Positions 9,015-20,800 of a stretch of DNA of 64,000 nucleotides are shown one piece after another. Positions within the stretch are counted from its first letter, which is position 1, and the number at the start of each line of letters is the position of its first letter. This DNA comes from Aaosphaeria pasadenensis (taxonomy: Eukaryota > Ascomycota > Dothideomycetes > Pleosporales). The translations under genes were made by a program, and so were the position numbers. The notes under the pieces were generated by a model that did no database searches, was not told where the DNA came from, and saw only the letters and a list, made by a program, of their open reading frames with translations. Location: positions 1 to 64,000 of the forward strand of contig JAKLMB010000015.1 of assembly GCA_022813625.1 (NCBI GenBank). Reading direction: 5' to 3'.

Positions 9015-12000
9015 CTACGTGCTGAGCAGGTGCTGCAATGCATTTTCTCTAATTTCCAAGCTCAAGCCTTCCTTGTACTCAAATACCTTCCATTCATGTA
9101 GAGGATGGCTTTTAGCTACAGTTAGCTTGCACATGAAGCACACATCGAAGTCTATACACAAGCAACAGTGGAAGCGCAGGCCGTAGATTTCCTGGAACGT
9201 GTTAATAAATATAAAGCTGCAGCGTTTAATAAAGACTTACGAAAAAGCATTCGTCACAAACATAACCACTATGGCAACTGGCAAGTGTATTAGACATGAC
9301 ACCTTTGCCTACATTATGCAACTCCAGCTGTGGGTCTAGAGCCGTTAAAGGCTGTAAAGAGAATTCTTCAATTTCCCCGTTACCATGGTAGAGACCAATA
9401 GAAAGAGGGGCCCATAAACCTGCAGGTTGCGCCGTTTTGACGACATTCCCGACAGGATAAATATTTTTGAGAAGATCCACAACATCGTGGCTCCCCGCTC
9501 TGTAGGCCCAGTGAAGAGGTGACCAGAGACCTGGTGCTTCTGTGTGTTTAATTACACCATGATCCAGAAGTCTCTTTACAATCTGGAGGGAGCCTCCAGC
9601 CGCTGCGTAGTGCAAGACTGTGTTGCCTTTGACATCAGCTTTATTTATGTCTAGCCCTCTGGAAAGTAGAAAGTCAAAGGCTTCAAGATGGCCACCTCTG
9701 GCGGCCAAATGGAGAGCATTCCGTCCTAGCCCATCCATCAATTGGACACATGCAGGATTTTCCCCAGCCAAAAGTTGTAGGACATTACAGTGGCCTTTAA
9801 AGGCTGCAGCAGATAATGGTAAGCCGTACAATCCACCATGTTGATCAGTGGCAGCCCCGTAATCGAGGAGCAGCCGAACGACTTCCTCATGCCCTGCTTC
9901 ACAGGCAGCATATAGGGCGTTCCCAAACAGCCCTTCGTTCGCATTGACGTCTATTCTGTTCCTGAGTAATATCTCCAGCATGCGTAAAGCCCCAACGGCT
10001 GCTCCAGCACAAACTGCCTCTTCAACACTGAACACAGAGTGCACATCCGCACCGAGTAGCCATTCGACTGTCTCACGCTGGCCAAACTTTTCGGCTTCAT
10101 AGAGGACCGAATATCCATCATAGTTGCGAGCGTGGATGTCTGCGCCAGCCTTGTGCAGCACTTGCGCGGTCTCAAGGTCCTCCGCAGCTGCTCCGTGCAG
10201 CGGTGTCCATCCGCTCTTGTCAGCTGCAGAGACATCTGCACCAAGTAATAGCAGCCACTCAACTATCTCGAGCCGGCCACGTTTTGCTGCAAAGTGTAAC
10301 ACCGTCCGTCCGGTCTTATCGCGAGCGTGGATATCTGCGCCAGCCTTATGCAGTACTTTCGCGGTCTCAAGGTCCTCCGCAGCTGCTTGATGCAGAGGTG
10401 TCCATCCGTTCTGGTCTGCTGCAGAGACATCTGCACCAAGCAATAGCAAGACCTCAACCTTCTTGCAATAGCCGCTCTGTGCAGCCACATGCAAGGGAGT
10501 TTCATTTCGAATGCCCCTCGCGTTGATGTCGATGCCGGCAGCAACGAGTATCTCTACCATCTGAGCGATTTCATCGCGGAATTCAGCAATGATGTGGAGC
10601 GCGTTCCACTGTTCTTTGTCTCGCGCTTGAAGGTTGACGCCTTTCGCTAGCAGATGCTTGACCACGTCTGTATTGTCGAAGAGTGCCGCCAAAAGCAGAG
10701 GCGTTCTCCCCTCGTTGTCTTCGTGCTCGCAGTCAATTGTCTCTGCACGCAGAAGAAGCTCAACAACTTTCGCATGATCACTTAGCATCGCTAGCACGAG
10801 TGGTGTGTTATAGCCATCGTCAGTCCCATTGATATCCACGCCAGGTTCTCCAAGCAACTCTTGTACGCAATAGACCAGTCCAAGTTCGGCTGCCATGTGC
10901 AGCCCTGTTTTGAGATGATATTGCGGTAATTCCTCTGCCGTATCCCATGCGAACATGCGGGACTTTTCATATCTCGATCTCCAGGACCATGGATATAAAT
11001 CTCGAGATTGTGTAGCTGCTCTTACCTTGGCTGAGCTGCGAAGGAAGACCATAGCAAGGCTGCCCAATTCTCTGGTCATGCTTTCACCCAAGTGTTCATG
11101 CCAGTGACTAGCGGCGTATGTCAACATTGGGTGCTTCTCGGAACGCTTTTCTGCCGCAGCTGAGGTATCACAAGGTCCTTCCTCGAACTCATCGTACGAC
11201 AGGATGGTTAGGCAGACTTTGGCTATTATGTGATTTATCGTTAGGTCTTTGAAATGAGTTCGGAGGTATTCCTGGGTTGAGAAGTGCACCAGACGGAAGT
11301 TGCCTGTATCATCCATGAATACAAGACCCATGCAGGCTTTGATCATGATACCTTTCTTGGACTCCCTTTTCGTGTTCCGACCTCGGTCACCGTCTCTTAC
11401 CGCTATAGCTTGAAGAAGTTCGTCGCACGATAATGGGCGTCTGGCTTCGGACAGCCACCAAAGTATGCGATACGAGAGTTCAACCTTTTTAGAGTCCTGA
11501 TCCTTGATCCGTTCTAAAGTCTTCTTGTACGATTGGTCTAGATCGAGTGGCATTTGGTCAAGTGACTCTTCTATTTCACTTTCGCACGTGCTGGTAGCAA
11601 TGCTGTTCAGCATAAGAGTCACAAGCAGAAACCTAGATATGTTAATGAGTCCGCAAATTTCGACTGCGCTAGGGTATACGCACATCCCGTTTGCCTTCTC
11701 TGTGATTTTCGACACAACCTTCTTTTCCAGTGACGGGCTGTCCTCGAACAACTCTGCCAAATCATCTTCATGATGTATCCTTGCTAGCACAGCTTTCTCG
11801 ACATCGTTGTTGTGCGCAGCGACGATCACCTGTAAACATGGCAGGATTTTCAGGATAACGTCCGAGAGATGAGACCGACCCGTGAGGAAGAACCTCCATC
11901 TTGGATCATCGAGAGCCTTCAAATGCTTTAGGAGCAACTTACGAAGCTCGTCCGAGCATTCGTCTAGGGCGTCGATGACAACGAAGATCTGCCTGAAATG

Positions 12001-12724
12001 TCGATACATCCGTCCAAGGGTTTCCACCAAAGTCTCAGCTTCAGCCCTTCGGTTATCGATCTTGCACGCGCACCACAGGCGCTGCACTTCCTGAATACCC
12101 TCCTTTTTTTTACAGAGTGCAATCTGCTTCAGGATACTCGCAAGGACATTCTCGAGCGTTTGCGCTTCTTTGTCCGCGTAGTCGAGGTAGATGTAGGCAA
12201 TCCCAACCTCCCGGTCTTCGTGCGTAGCAAGAAGCTTATCGACCGTCGCCGAACTACACGACATTAATCCAATCTCTCTCTGCTGCTTCCGGATGTGGGT
12301 ACATACGTTATAAATGTCTTGCCTGCTCCGGGGCCTCCATGGCACCAGAGTGATCGGTGCGGGCCAGTGTCACGGTACCAGTCCTGGTATTCTGGTCTCT
12401 CAAAGAGCCATGTACCGCTGCCCTCGACCCTTTCTCTTCTGGTTTTCTTGTGCTTAGAATCGTAGAGCGGTGTGTAGAGCCACTCAAGAACATTGACGGA
12501 TTGGGCTTCCCTTCCTACGTGGCGAGGGGCGTGTTAGATAAACCCACACGCGAGCCTATTGTAGTCTCACCAATTTGAACATGCCTTGCATTTATGTTGC
12601 CGACCTGAATGATATGACCGTCCTGTGTGTGGTTCGCGCCCGAATAAGTAGAGCCATTCTGGGCAGATACAGTCGCCTCGGGAGCAGACGATCCAAGTGC
12701 ATCCTCAAGTCTGCCATCAGCCAT
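9015..12724 (-). CDS. NLR: amyloid-like N-terminal motif, NACHT, ~15 ankyrin repeats, ZZ finger
   Basis: Five inferred exons (12724-12571, 12514-12307, 12253-11684, 11632-9241, 9191-9015) give 1166 residues with phases that close. Introns are 56, 53, 51 and 49 bp, with donors GTGAGA, GTATGT, GTGCGT and GTAAGT. Residues 23-45 carry a Gly/Ser/Asn motif shared with the C-terminus of the neighbouring PNP protein. Exon 2 supplies the NACHT P-loop GGPGAGKT (111-118); Walker B FVVIDALDE is at 211-219. About 15 ankyrin repeats span ~550-1060. The C-terminus is a ZZ-type zinc finger (CDEC at 1103-1106, CCLC, CFMC, then a terminal His pair) split by the last intron. The 51 bp intron at 11633-11683 has no stop, but its removal restores the usual ANGMFLLVTLML segment. 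Fungal NLRs of this type sense non-self or pathogens and trigger cell death through a partner. The start is the ATG at 12724, 508 bp from the divergent PNP gene. Confidence 0.93.
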
Positions 12725-13232
12725 GTTGAAGCTAGGATCGGGGTGCGGGCCCTTTCACTGCCTAATCTGAGTAGACCGCCGAACGGAGACGGAAATGTGA
12801 GGCTGTATGCATATGGCACCTATTGATTTGGGAGTTTGATTACATTAGACTGCAAATCTTATAGTTCAATTCAAGACAAAGCAAGATTGTGACGCTGTAA
12901 TTGAGCTATATGAAGAGAGAGGAAGAGAGAGAGAGAGAGAGAAGAGGGGTACCCATCTTCCACATTGTTCATGTCTATGCGGCTCGGCGGCTACCCTTCT
13001 ACAGGATTGGATGGGTTGGATCAGCTGCTTATTACAGCGCCAGCTTGACGCTCATTGGCAGAGTCGTGCTCCGCCCCTTTACAGCCTTGAAGCCTTGTCG
13101 AAGCCTATCTGTTCAAGCCTTCGTTCACCGGACGCTTAGCACAGCATCCAACATCACCTCGCTTCGCCCGTTGGCATAAGGTGTAACGGAGTCGTGTATC
13201 GAAGAGGAGAAGAACGACTACGTATATATATT
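12725..13232. promoter_or_regulatory. shared bidirectional promoter of the NLR / PNP pair
   Basis: 508 bp separate the two divergent start codons, so both genes must draw on this interval. It contains a GA microsatellite (12908-12946). Co-regulation is inferred from the arrangement only; no specific factor site was recognised. Confidence 0.6.
12908..12946. repeat. GA-rich microsatellite
   Basis: An almost pure run of GA/GAGG dinucleotides lies within the NLR/PNP intergenic region. Directly visible; could act as a promoter-proximal purine tract. Confidence 0.85.
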
Positions 13233-14489
13233 ATGAACCCACCAAATCTTCTTTCAGGCATCACTAATATGACAAAACACGGAAGTACGGATGAGCGGAC
13301 GAAGCTGAACACCTCGGATTACGACGTAGCGTGGATTTGCCCATTACCTGACGTTGAACTGCCGTCCTCCAGGTTCATGTTCGACGAAGTCCACCTCACG
13401 CCGAATTATGACGCTAGTCAGGACTCTAATCAGTACTACTGCGGCAAGATCGCAGGCCATAATGTGGTCATGGCAACTCTACCTCTTGGGTACTCTGGTT
13501 ATCACCACGCTGCCCGCTTGAGCAGCGCTCTGTTCAATACATTTTCCAATATCAGGACATCGCTCATTATTGGAATTGGTGGCGGAGTGCCATTACCGAA
13601 GCCATGTGACAATCCCCTACAAGATGTTCACCTTGGAGATGTCGTGGTAGGATGGTCTCGAGACGGCAAAGCTGCGTGTATCCACTATGGATGGAATAGG
13701 GACAAAGGAAACACGGAACCTGAAATACTTGGCACAATGGAGAAAGGGGATTGGAATCTTGGGCAAGGTCTCGCGAAATTGGCATCAGACCATGAACGTG
13801 GTGAGACCAATTTTCAGGATCATTTGAGACGATTGGAGAACGACCAGAGGTTCGCCCATCCCGGACTTGAACACGATAGACTATTCCGCGATTCTATCGA
13901 ACACCGAGGTGAATATGGTTCGAGCTGCGAGAATTGTGTTCGCAACCCATTCGCATTGGTTGCACGGCCTCCACGTACCAGTAAGCACAAGGAAGATATC
14001 ATCTTCCACCAGGGAAAGATCGCAAGCGGCAATTCGGTCATCCAAAACGGCAAGCGCAGGGACAAGGTCAGTCAGATTTGTGGTGGCGTGCTTTGCATCG
14101 AGATGGAAGCAGTAGGTGTCGATGTCAATAGGAAATATCTCGTGATACGGGGAATATCCGATTATGCAGATTCGCATAAGAACGACATCTGGAAACTTTA
14201 TGCTGCTGGCAATGCAGCAGTGTTCTCGAAAGAGTTGCTATGTAAGATGCAACCGAGAGCCCTCCAACATGAGGCGGCGAGCCATCCAGGTAGGCATACT
14301 CGCTCTTCGATATTCAGCAGCTAATATAACACAAAAGGTCCGAGTCCACTTCTGCAAGCTCAACGCGACATGCAACGAGGCCAGGTATTTCAAGGTGGTT
14401 CTGTTTTCTCAGGCAACAACCGGACAACAAGCGGGGATATTAAGATGCTCGGCAATGTCAACATGGGGGATGGAAATTTATCATTCTGA
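13233..14489 (+). CDS. PNP_UDP-domain effector with C-terminal amyloid-like motif
   Basis: Two exons (13233-14289, 14338-14489; 48 bp intron with GTAGGC donor and CTAAT branch) encode 402 residues. The open frame begins upstream with GTG codons, so ATG 13233 (or 13269) is the start. Residues ~30-345 form a purine nucleoside/uridine phosphorylase fold of the fungal NLR-associated type: DVAWICPLPDVEL near 31-43, GIGGGVP at 114-120, then CIEMEAVGV and VIRGISDYAD carrying the conserved Glu and Asp. Such domains usually sit at the N-terminus of fungal NLRs as presumed nucleoside-targeting effectors. Here the domain stands alone. The second exon, missed without splicing, adds a Gly/Asn/Ser tail whose residues 372-394 match residues 23-45 of the divergent NLR at 11 of 23 positions. 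This suggests the NLR recruits and activates this protein through templated amyloid folding. Confidence 0.9.
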
Positions 14490-14825
14490 TAGATTCGATG
14501 TGCATCTTCGTTGGAACGAGTAGCGTCAATGTACTATTCAACCGCGTTTTGTAATGCCGATTTAAGTTTGCCTTTGCTTGCCGTCAAATAATCACACAAA
14601 AGGGCTGTCGCGATAGGATGTTTAACCGCGAATGAATGATTTAGTGTTCAGTAACAAGTCTCTCTGTTTGCGAGTGCTGCGAGATGTATGTGGCCATCAG
14701 CCATGTGTCCGTGAGCGTTCCTCCTGACCACTAACCGCGGGACCAATAGTCACGACCTTGTGAGATGATTTGGAATGACAGCATGCAAGGCCTTTGAGGA
14801 TCTATCAGCTCTTCTTATAGAGTCT
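14490..14825. other. intergenic, PNP/PKS tail-to-tail
   Basis: Convergent 3' ends of the PNP gene and the PKS. The right half is copy B of the dispersed repeat; the left part shows nothing recognisable. Confidence 0.5.
14727..14816 (+). repeat. dispersed repeat, copy B
   Basis: About 90 bp aligning to copy A (7411-7500 and beyond) and to copy C. It starts ACCACTAACCGCGGGACC and runs through ACGACCTTGTGAGATGATTT to AGCTCTTCTTA. It keeps GC-richer bases where copy A has A/T. It ends about ten bases before the PKS stop codon at 14826. Confidence 0.75.
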
Positions 14826-17800
14826 TTAGCCCGTCTCGTCAAACCTTTTCTGCAAAGCCTTTGCAGCAAGCTCACCCAAACCAGCAATTGTTCCTGAGCT
14901 GAGGATCTCCAAAACGCTGATATCCACACCCAAGATCTGCTTATACCACCTACGTAACTCTATAGCCATCAAAGAGTCCAGGCGAACCTCTGCCAAACTA
15001 ACTGTCACATCAACGTCTTCCTCTTCTCTCATCAAGAAACTGAAAATCTTCTTCCCAACCACCGAAGCTAGATACTCACTGCTCGATGAATCTCTCAGGA
15101 GAGACGGAAGATTGGCAGCGCGAGATACAAAATTACCCACGTCATCGCGTTCTGCTGCGTTTATGGAATTCCTCTCGGCAACAATGTTGTGGTACAGACC
15201 CATGCGACGATCAAAGCGCCAAGACGCGTGGTTCGATGGGTGGTCGAGCGGTATTTCCGATCGAAGGCCCATAACAATCTGACTGCTATTTGACCAAGAA
15301 GAAGATTTGTGGTTTCCATTCAGCCAGGGTCCCGAGCAACTAGAATGGCGAATGCTCAATTCCAAGAATTTGAGGAGCGCACGCTCGTCCAAAAACCAAT
15401 GCCCTTGCGACCGCAGCTTCTGGCGTGCTACGCTGTTCATTGCTACATACCCAACATCTTCAATCGGGCAAACATTCAGCACCGAAGCTGGCAGCCCTAG
15501 GCTATGCCGATATTGGCAAAAAGACTCTAGAAAAGTATTGGCTGCGTTGTAATTGCTTTGTCCAACCTGTTGAAACACTGTGCCGAGCGAGCTCGTCATA
15601 ACGAAAAAGTCCAATTCGGATAGTTGTCGATGGAGGTTCCATGCACCTTCTACCTTGGGTGCTACCACTGACTGCCAGTCTTCATGTGTCAGTTCCAAGA
15701 CTGGTCCATCTCGGAGCTGCATGGACAAGTGCAAAACACCACGGATGGGGAAGCTGGCGGCATCCTTTGCTCGTGAGATATCTGTCGCATTTTGTGCAAA
15801 CCCTTGTCTTACCAATACTTCACAGCCCATACTGTTGAGCTCAATGAAGAGATCTTTGTCTTCTGGTTTCTTCCCTGCGTTCGGTGATAGGAAGATCAAC
15901 TGGCGAGCCCCATGTTCCACAAGCCAAGTCGAAATAGTTCTGCCTAATCCACCCAGCCCTCCTGTTAACAAATAAGAGGCATTGCTGTTCAGGACCAAAG
16001 GCTGTTCGAGGCTAGGTTCATGTTCTACGCTGAACGGGCGATATCGACCAACATGTATCGCATCATTATGCACAGCATACTCTCGATCAGGATGGAGGTT
16101 CTCACACGCTGGTTGCTTTCGCGTTTCACGTAAAACCTCCCTTACGTGATGCACAAAATTGTCCGCATTTTGGTCAATCTCCAATGTTGTAATAGGAAGA
16201 TCAAGTTCGGAGCGTGCTGTTCTGATAAATCCTATCGACTGGCTTCCATCAGGATCAACGCAAGAGATCTGGAAAGGAGGCATGATCCACAGAATATTCG
16301 GCTTTCTTTCCATGCGACAAAGACGTTGGAAATATCGCAAGTTCTCCGTGCTAAGGTTCGCAAAGAACCTAGATTCTAAGTCATGTAAGACTATGATGTC
16401 TCCACTGGTTGGTAGTTCTCGACCAAATTGGACTATTTGTGGATCATGATTCTCATCCCGAAGCTCTTGGATCAAACGCTGATTGGCATGCGAATCACTG
16501 TGTGCGCATAAGATCGAAATTTCATTGCCGAAACTCGACACAGGGACTGGTTTTTGGGAGATGATAGTAGCACAGTAATGCCACGGTTCATCAGCATCCA
16601 GAATCACATCCGTAGCTCCACTCAGACCAACAGATTTGAGTTCGTCGTCCCATCGAGAGACATCCACGTATGGTTCCCACTGGCGATTGTCCGCATCTCC
16701 TAACCACCACCCAGAGAAGTTGCCGTAGATGTAGTTGGGTGCTCGGAACAAAGTACAGAATTCAGTGAGAAGAAGTCTACCGCCATGTGCCAACAGCAGC
16801 TCCAGATGCTGTAATGTCTGCGAAAGGCTAGGGGTCGCGTGAACAACGTTCGCGGCTATGATCAAATCATAAGAATCGTGTTTGAAACCTTGCTCAAGCG
16901 GATCTTTCGAGATGTCAAACACCATAAAGTCCATATTGGTCGCTGCGGCAAACCTCTCGCGTGCTGTAGGGAAGAATCCAGCTGATATGTCGGAGAATGT
17001 GTATCTCCCGTACCTTGAGAATTCGCCAATGGGTTGCAGTCCGCGCAAGATAAGTTCGGTCGATCCACCAGTACCCGCGCCGACTTCAAGAATTCGTAGG
17101 TCCGATTTCTGGTCCGCATAGGCCTCTACCAGACGGCTATAGTCGAAGCTGACTGCATCGTAGATCTTTCCTAGAGTATTCTCGCGTAGTAAGAGTTCCA
17201 GGATATCTACCTGGCCGGTGAATAGATCTTGAATATTAGAGTAGACCCTGAAGATACCTTCTGCAAAAGATGCCATAGTAGAAGATTCCAATGCGCATTT
17301 GTATAATGCCTCAATGCGAGCTTGTCGCTCTTCGGGAGATAAAGTAGCGACGTGGACGGTGTCTCTGAGAACAGGGTGCCTCTCATCAAAAGCTTCTTCG
17401 GCAACCCATTCCAACCATGCGCGATACTTCAACAAGTGGTCTTTTTTGGGCGTCATATCTCTGACACGTGAAATCGAGTCGATTATACAAAGCATAGAGA
17501 GTTCTTCGATGGTTTGCCTATCCTTCACACTGGTGTCTGGTGATTTAATGAGGGAAGACGTCTCCTGAAATCTGCAGTCCGGAACCCAGTGCAGACGCGC
17601 GCCGCCATGATGATCACCACGTTTGTCAATTTCGGTATTGTGAGGAGCTTCCTTGAGTCTCAATCCTTGGAGAAGAAAGCATGGTTCTCCATCAATTCCA
17701 GATGCTGATATCAAGACCGCAGAGTCTCCCTCAGAACACGAGGCTGTGCACTGCATCATCGGACTGCCCTGGAAAATTTCAAGTCTCTCAATGTGCGTAG

Positions 17801-20800
17801 GCATTTGCGATTGCGCAAAGTTTCTGACCAAACCTTTCGTCAGAGCAGCTAACCCAATTTGCAGACTTCCGTCAATCACAGTGGGATGTACTATGTATGC
17901 TCCGGTCCGAGCGTCCGGTGGGTGCGAGATGCATCCGGCAGCAACTGTGTTTGTTGTCGAAGTCGATAGCTCTTGGACTCTGCGGAACGTCGCGCCATAG
18001 CTGAGTCCCAATCGTGCTAAAGCGGCATACCAAGCTTTTATTTCAACCTTTCGTGACAAATTGTCGTTGGATTGCTGGAGAGTTTTCCGATTGCCCGATG
18101 GACCCACTTGTCCTGTGCAATGCTCTACCCATGTAGACATGCTATATGAGGAGACAGAGAAATGGAATGTGTTCTCCGAGGGGACCGCTGATTCTGATTT
18201 GCAGCGACGTAGCGAAGTTACAACTTCTACAGGCTCTTCGACGTTCAAGACCATTGCAGTGGTAACTTCCATGTGGCGAATAGAAAACCCTTGATTGTTT
18301 CCACTTATCTGACGAAATGCCTCTCCAGCCATTGATGCATAACAAGCGAAGGGATAGACCACGTCGCCGGTAACTTTGTGGTCAACGAGCCATGGAACGG
18401 CTTCTATGCTTAGCATTACTCGCCAGACGGGATCAATGTCTGTAGTTGATGTTACACGTAATCCGAGTAGTTCGTGGTGGCCGAACCGTCTACTTTTCCA
18501 TGATTTACTGAGTCTGCTTTCGTACCAAAACCTTTTCGAATGATTCCAAGGATAAGGTGAAATGTTTGTTAGAACGGAGCGCTTTGGGATGATTTTATCC
18601 CAATTGATCTCTACGCCGTGCTGAAAAAGAGTCCCGAGTGCTGTCAGAAGATTGTGCATGCCGCTAGAATGCCGGTTGAGTGTCGAACAGTACTGGAACA
18701 TTATGTTCTGATGGGAACATATTTCGCGAAGAGGCCCACGTAAGGTTGAATGTGGACCAATTTCTACAAGTACACTCTGGTTGTGTGCACGGAGAGCTTG
18801 TTTGATGGCGGAGTCGAATTTCACTGGCGACAACAGGTTGGCAACCCAGTACTCAGGCGTTAGAACCTCAACTGTGACCCTGTCCTCTGGTTTGACACTT
18901 GAGTACATGGTCGTCAACAGCCTTTTTCGATCAAGGTTCTGGTGCTTCAGTTCACAATTCAGTAGATTCAGATACGTCGGTGCCAGGTTGTCAAGATAGT
19001 GTGAATGATAGGGTACATCGACCTTGAGTGTCTGAGCCATTATGGCTTCGTTTTCATTCGTGATTTGTTCAACAATTTCCAATATGGTCTGGCGATCTCC
19101 AGAGATGGTTGTAGAACTCGGGCTGTTCTCGCAGGCAATGTTCACGCCGGGTCTGAGAAACCCATATGTTTGAGTGGCACCAAGTCCGATAGCCGCCATG
19201 GCTCCCTTTGGCCCATAATTCTTGAGGATAAATCCCCGATAGTAGGCAGTGATAATCGATTCTTCCTTTGAGATGGCACCTGATGCATAAGCTGCAGCAA
19301 TCTCGCCACTTGAATGACCCACGACCGCATTTGGTTTGACCCCTACTGAAGCCAACATGTCAATCAATGCAATCTGCAACGCGGTGCAAATCGGCTGCGA
19401 TATCTCTGCTTCATTGATCATGCTGACTTCGTGTGCTGCTTGTAACTGATGTTTGATAGACCATTTCGGTGGATGTATCAATGTTTTCAATATGCTGTCC
19501 ATGGCCTCGATTGATTTGTTGAAAACCGGATTATTGAGAAGGTCCAGACCCATTTGTGCCCACTGCGCCCCTTGTCCACTAAAGACCATTGTTATGCTCA
19601 GACCCTTGGGGGATGTTTTCAACACAGGGGCCGCCCGGAATTCAAGGTCATTTCCTTGAACCGCAAAAGTTCTCAATCGATGATGTTCTCGGTGGTGACT
19701 TAGTGTGTATTCCAAATCCGATAGCAAGCCTGGGTGGGTTTGCGCATATTCTTTGACACGATAGATACTGTCATGAAGAGCAGACGATGTGGCGGCGGAC
19801 ATCAACAGAAGTCTTGGTGTCTCCATTGGGGAGCGTGGTATCTCTTGAAATTCAGCAACATAGCTGAAGGGATGCTCGACAATAAGATGGGCATTGGTCC
19901 CACCTATCCCGAAAGAATTGATGGAAATGCGGAAGTCGCGATTCCGAGGCCAAGGATCTGGTCGCTGGGGTACTCGCAGCTTGTATCTTTGAAAGTCGAT
20001 CTTCGGGTTGGGCGTCTCGAATTTGATATTGGGGACAATCATGCTTTTCTCGAGCATGACAATACTTTTGATAAGAGAGCTGAGGCCCGAACAGCCCTCC
20101 GAATGGCCAAAATTGGGTTTCAATGAGCCTATCATCACGCCCTGTGTACCGAAAACCTCGCCAACCGCCGTGACCTCGATAGGATCTCCAGTCGGGGTCC
20201 CGGTGCCATGACATTCCACGTATGCGGTGCGATCGGGCTTCAAGTTGATGTCGGCATAAACTCTTCGAATCAGATCAGCCTGAGCGTTCATGTTGGGTTG
20301 AAGGATGCTGGCACTTCGGCCATTGGAATTTACCCCCGTATTAGCAATGACGGCTCGGATGGGCAAGTTTTCTTGGGCAGCACGATCCAACATCGTGATA
20401 TATACAGCTACTACTGCTTCGCCTCTGGCAAATCCATCCGCCTCTGCCGAAAAGCTTTTGCATGATCCTTCCGGGGAAAGAATTCCTTCCGAGGCCATGG
20501 CAGCTGTTAAAGTTGGTCCAAGAATGAGATTTGACCCTGCAACGAGGGCACCGGAACAATCACCAAGCTGAAGTGCTCTGCATGCTTCATGAAGAGCAAC
20601 TAGGGTGGCCGAGCAACCTGTTTTGATGACCATGCTGGGTCCATGGAGGTCGTACTCATATGAGACTCTGTTCGCCAGCATCAAGTCAGCTTGGCCACCC
20701 AGAATGTAGCCACCGCTGTGTTGATCTTCTTTCGCCTGCGAATACAGCCAATCTTCACCAAAGGTTCCAATGTAGGTTCCAGTCGTAGATCCTCGGTACC

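Noticed and set aside
12254..12345. N-terminus MPWRPRSRQDIYNV in the longest continuous NLR frame
   Set aside because: It is a read-through of the second intron in the wrong frame. The true exon 2 is in another frame and carries GGPGAGKT.
13194..13232. Start of the PNP frame at 13194
   Set aside because: The codon is GTG. The first ATG in frame is 13233.
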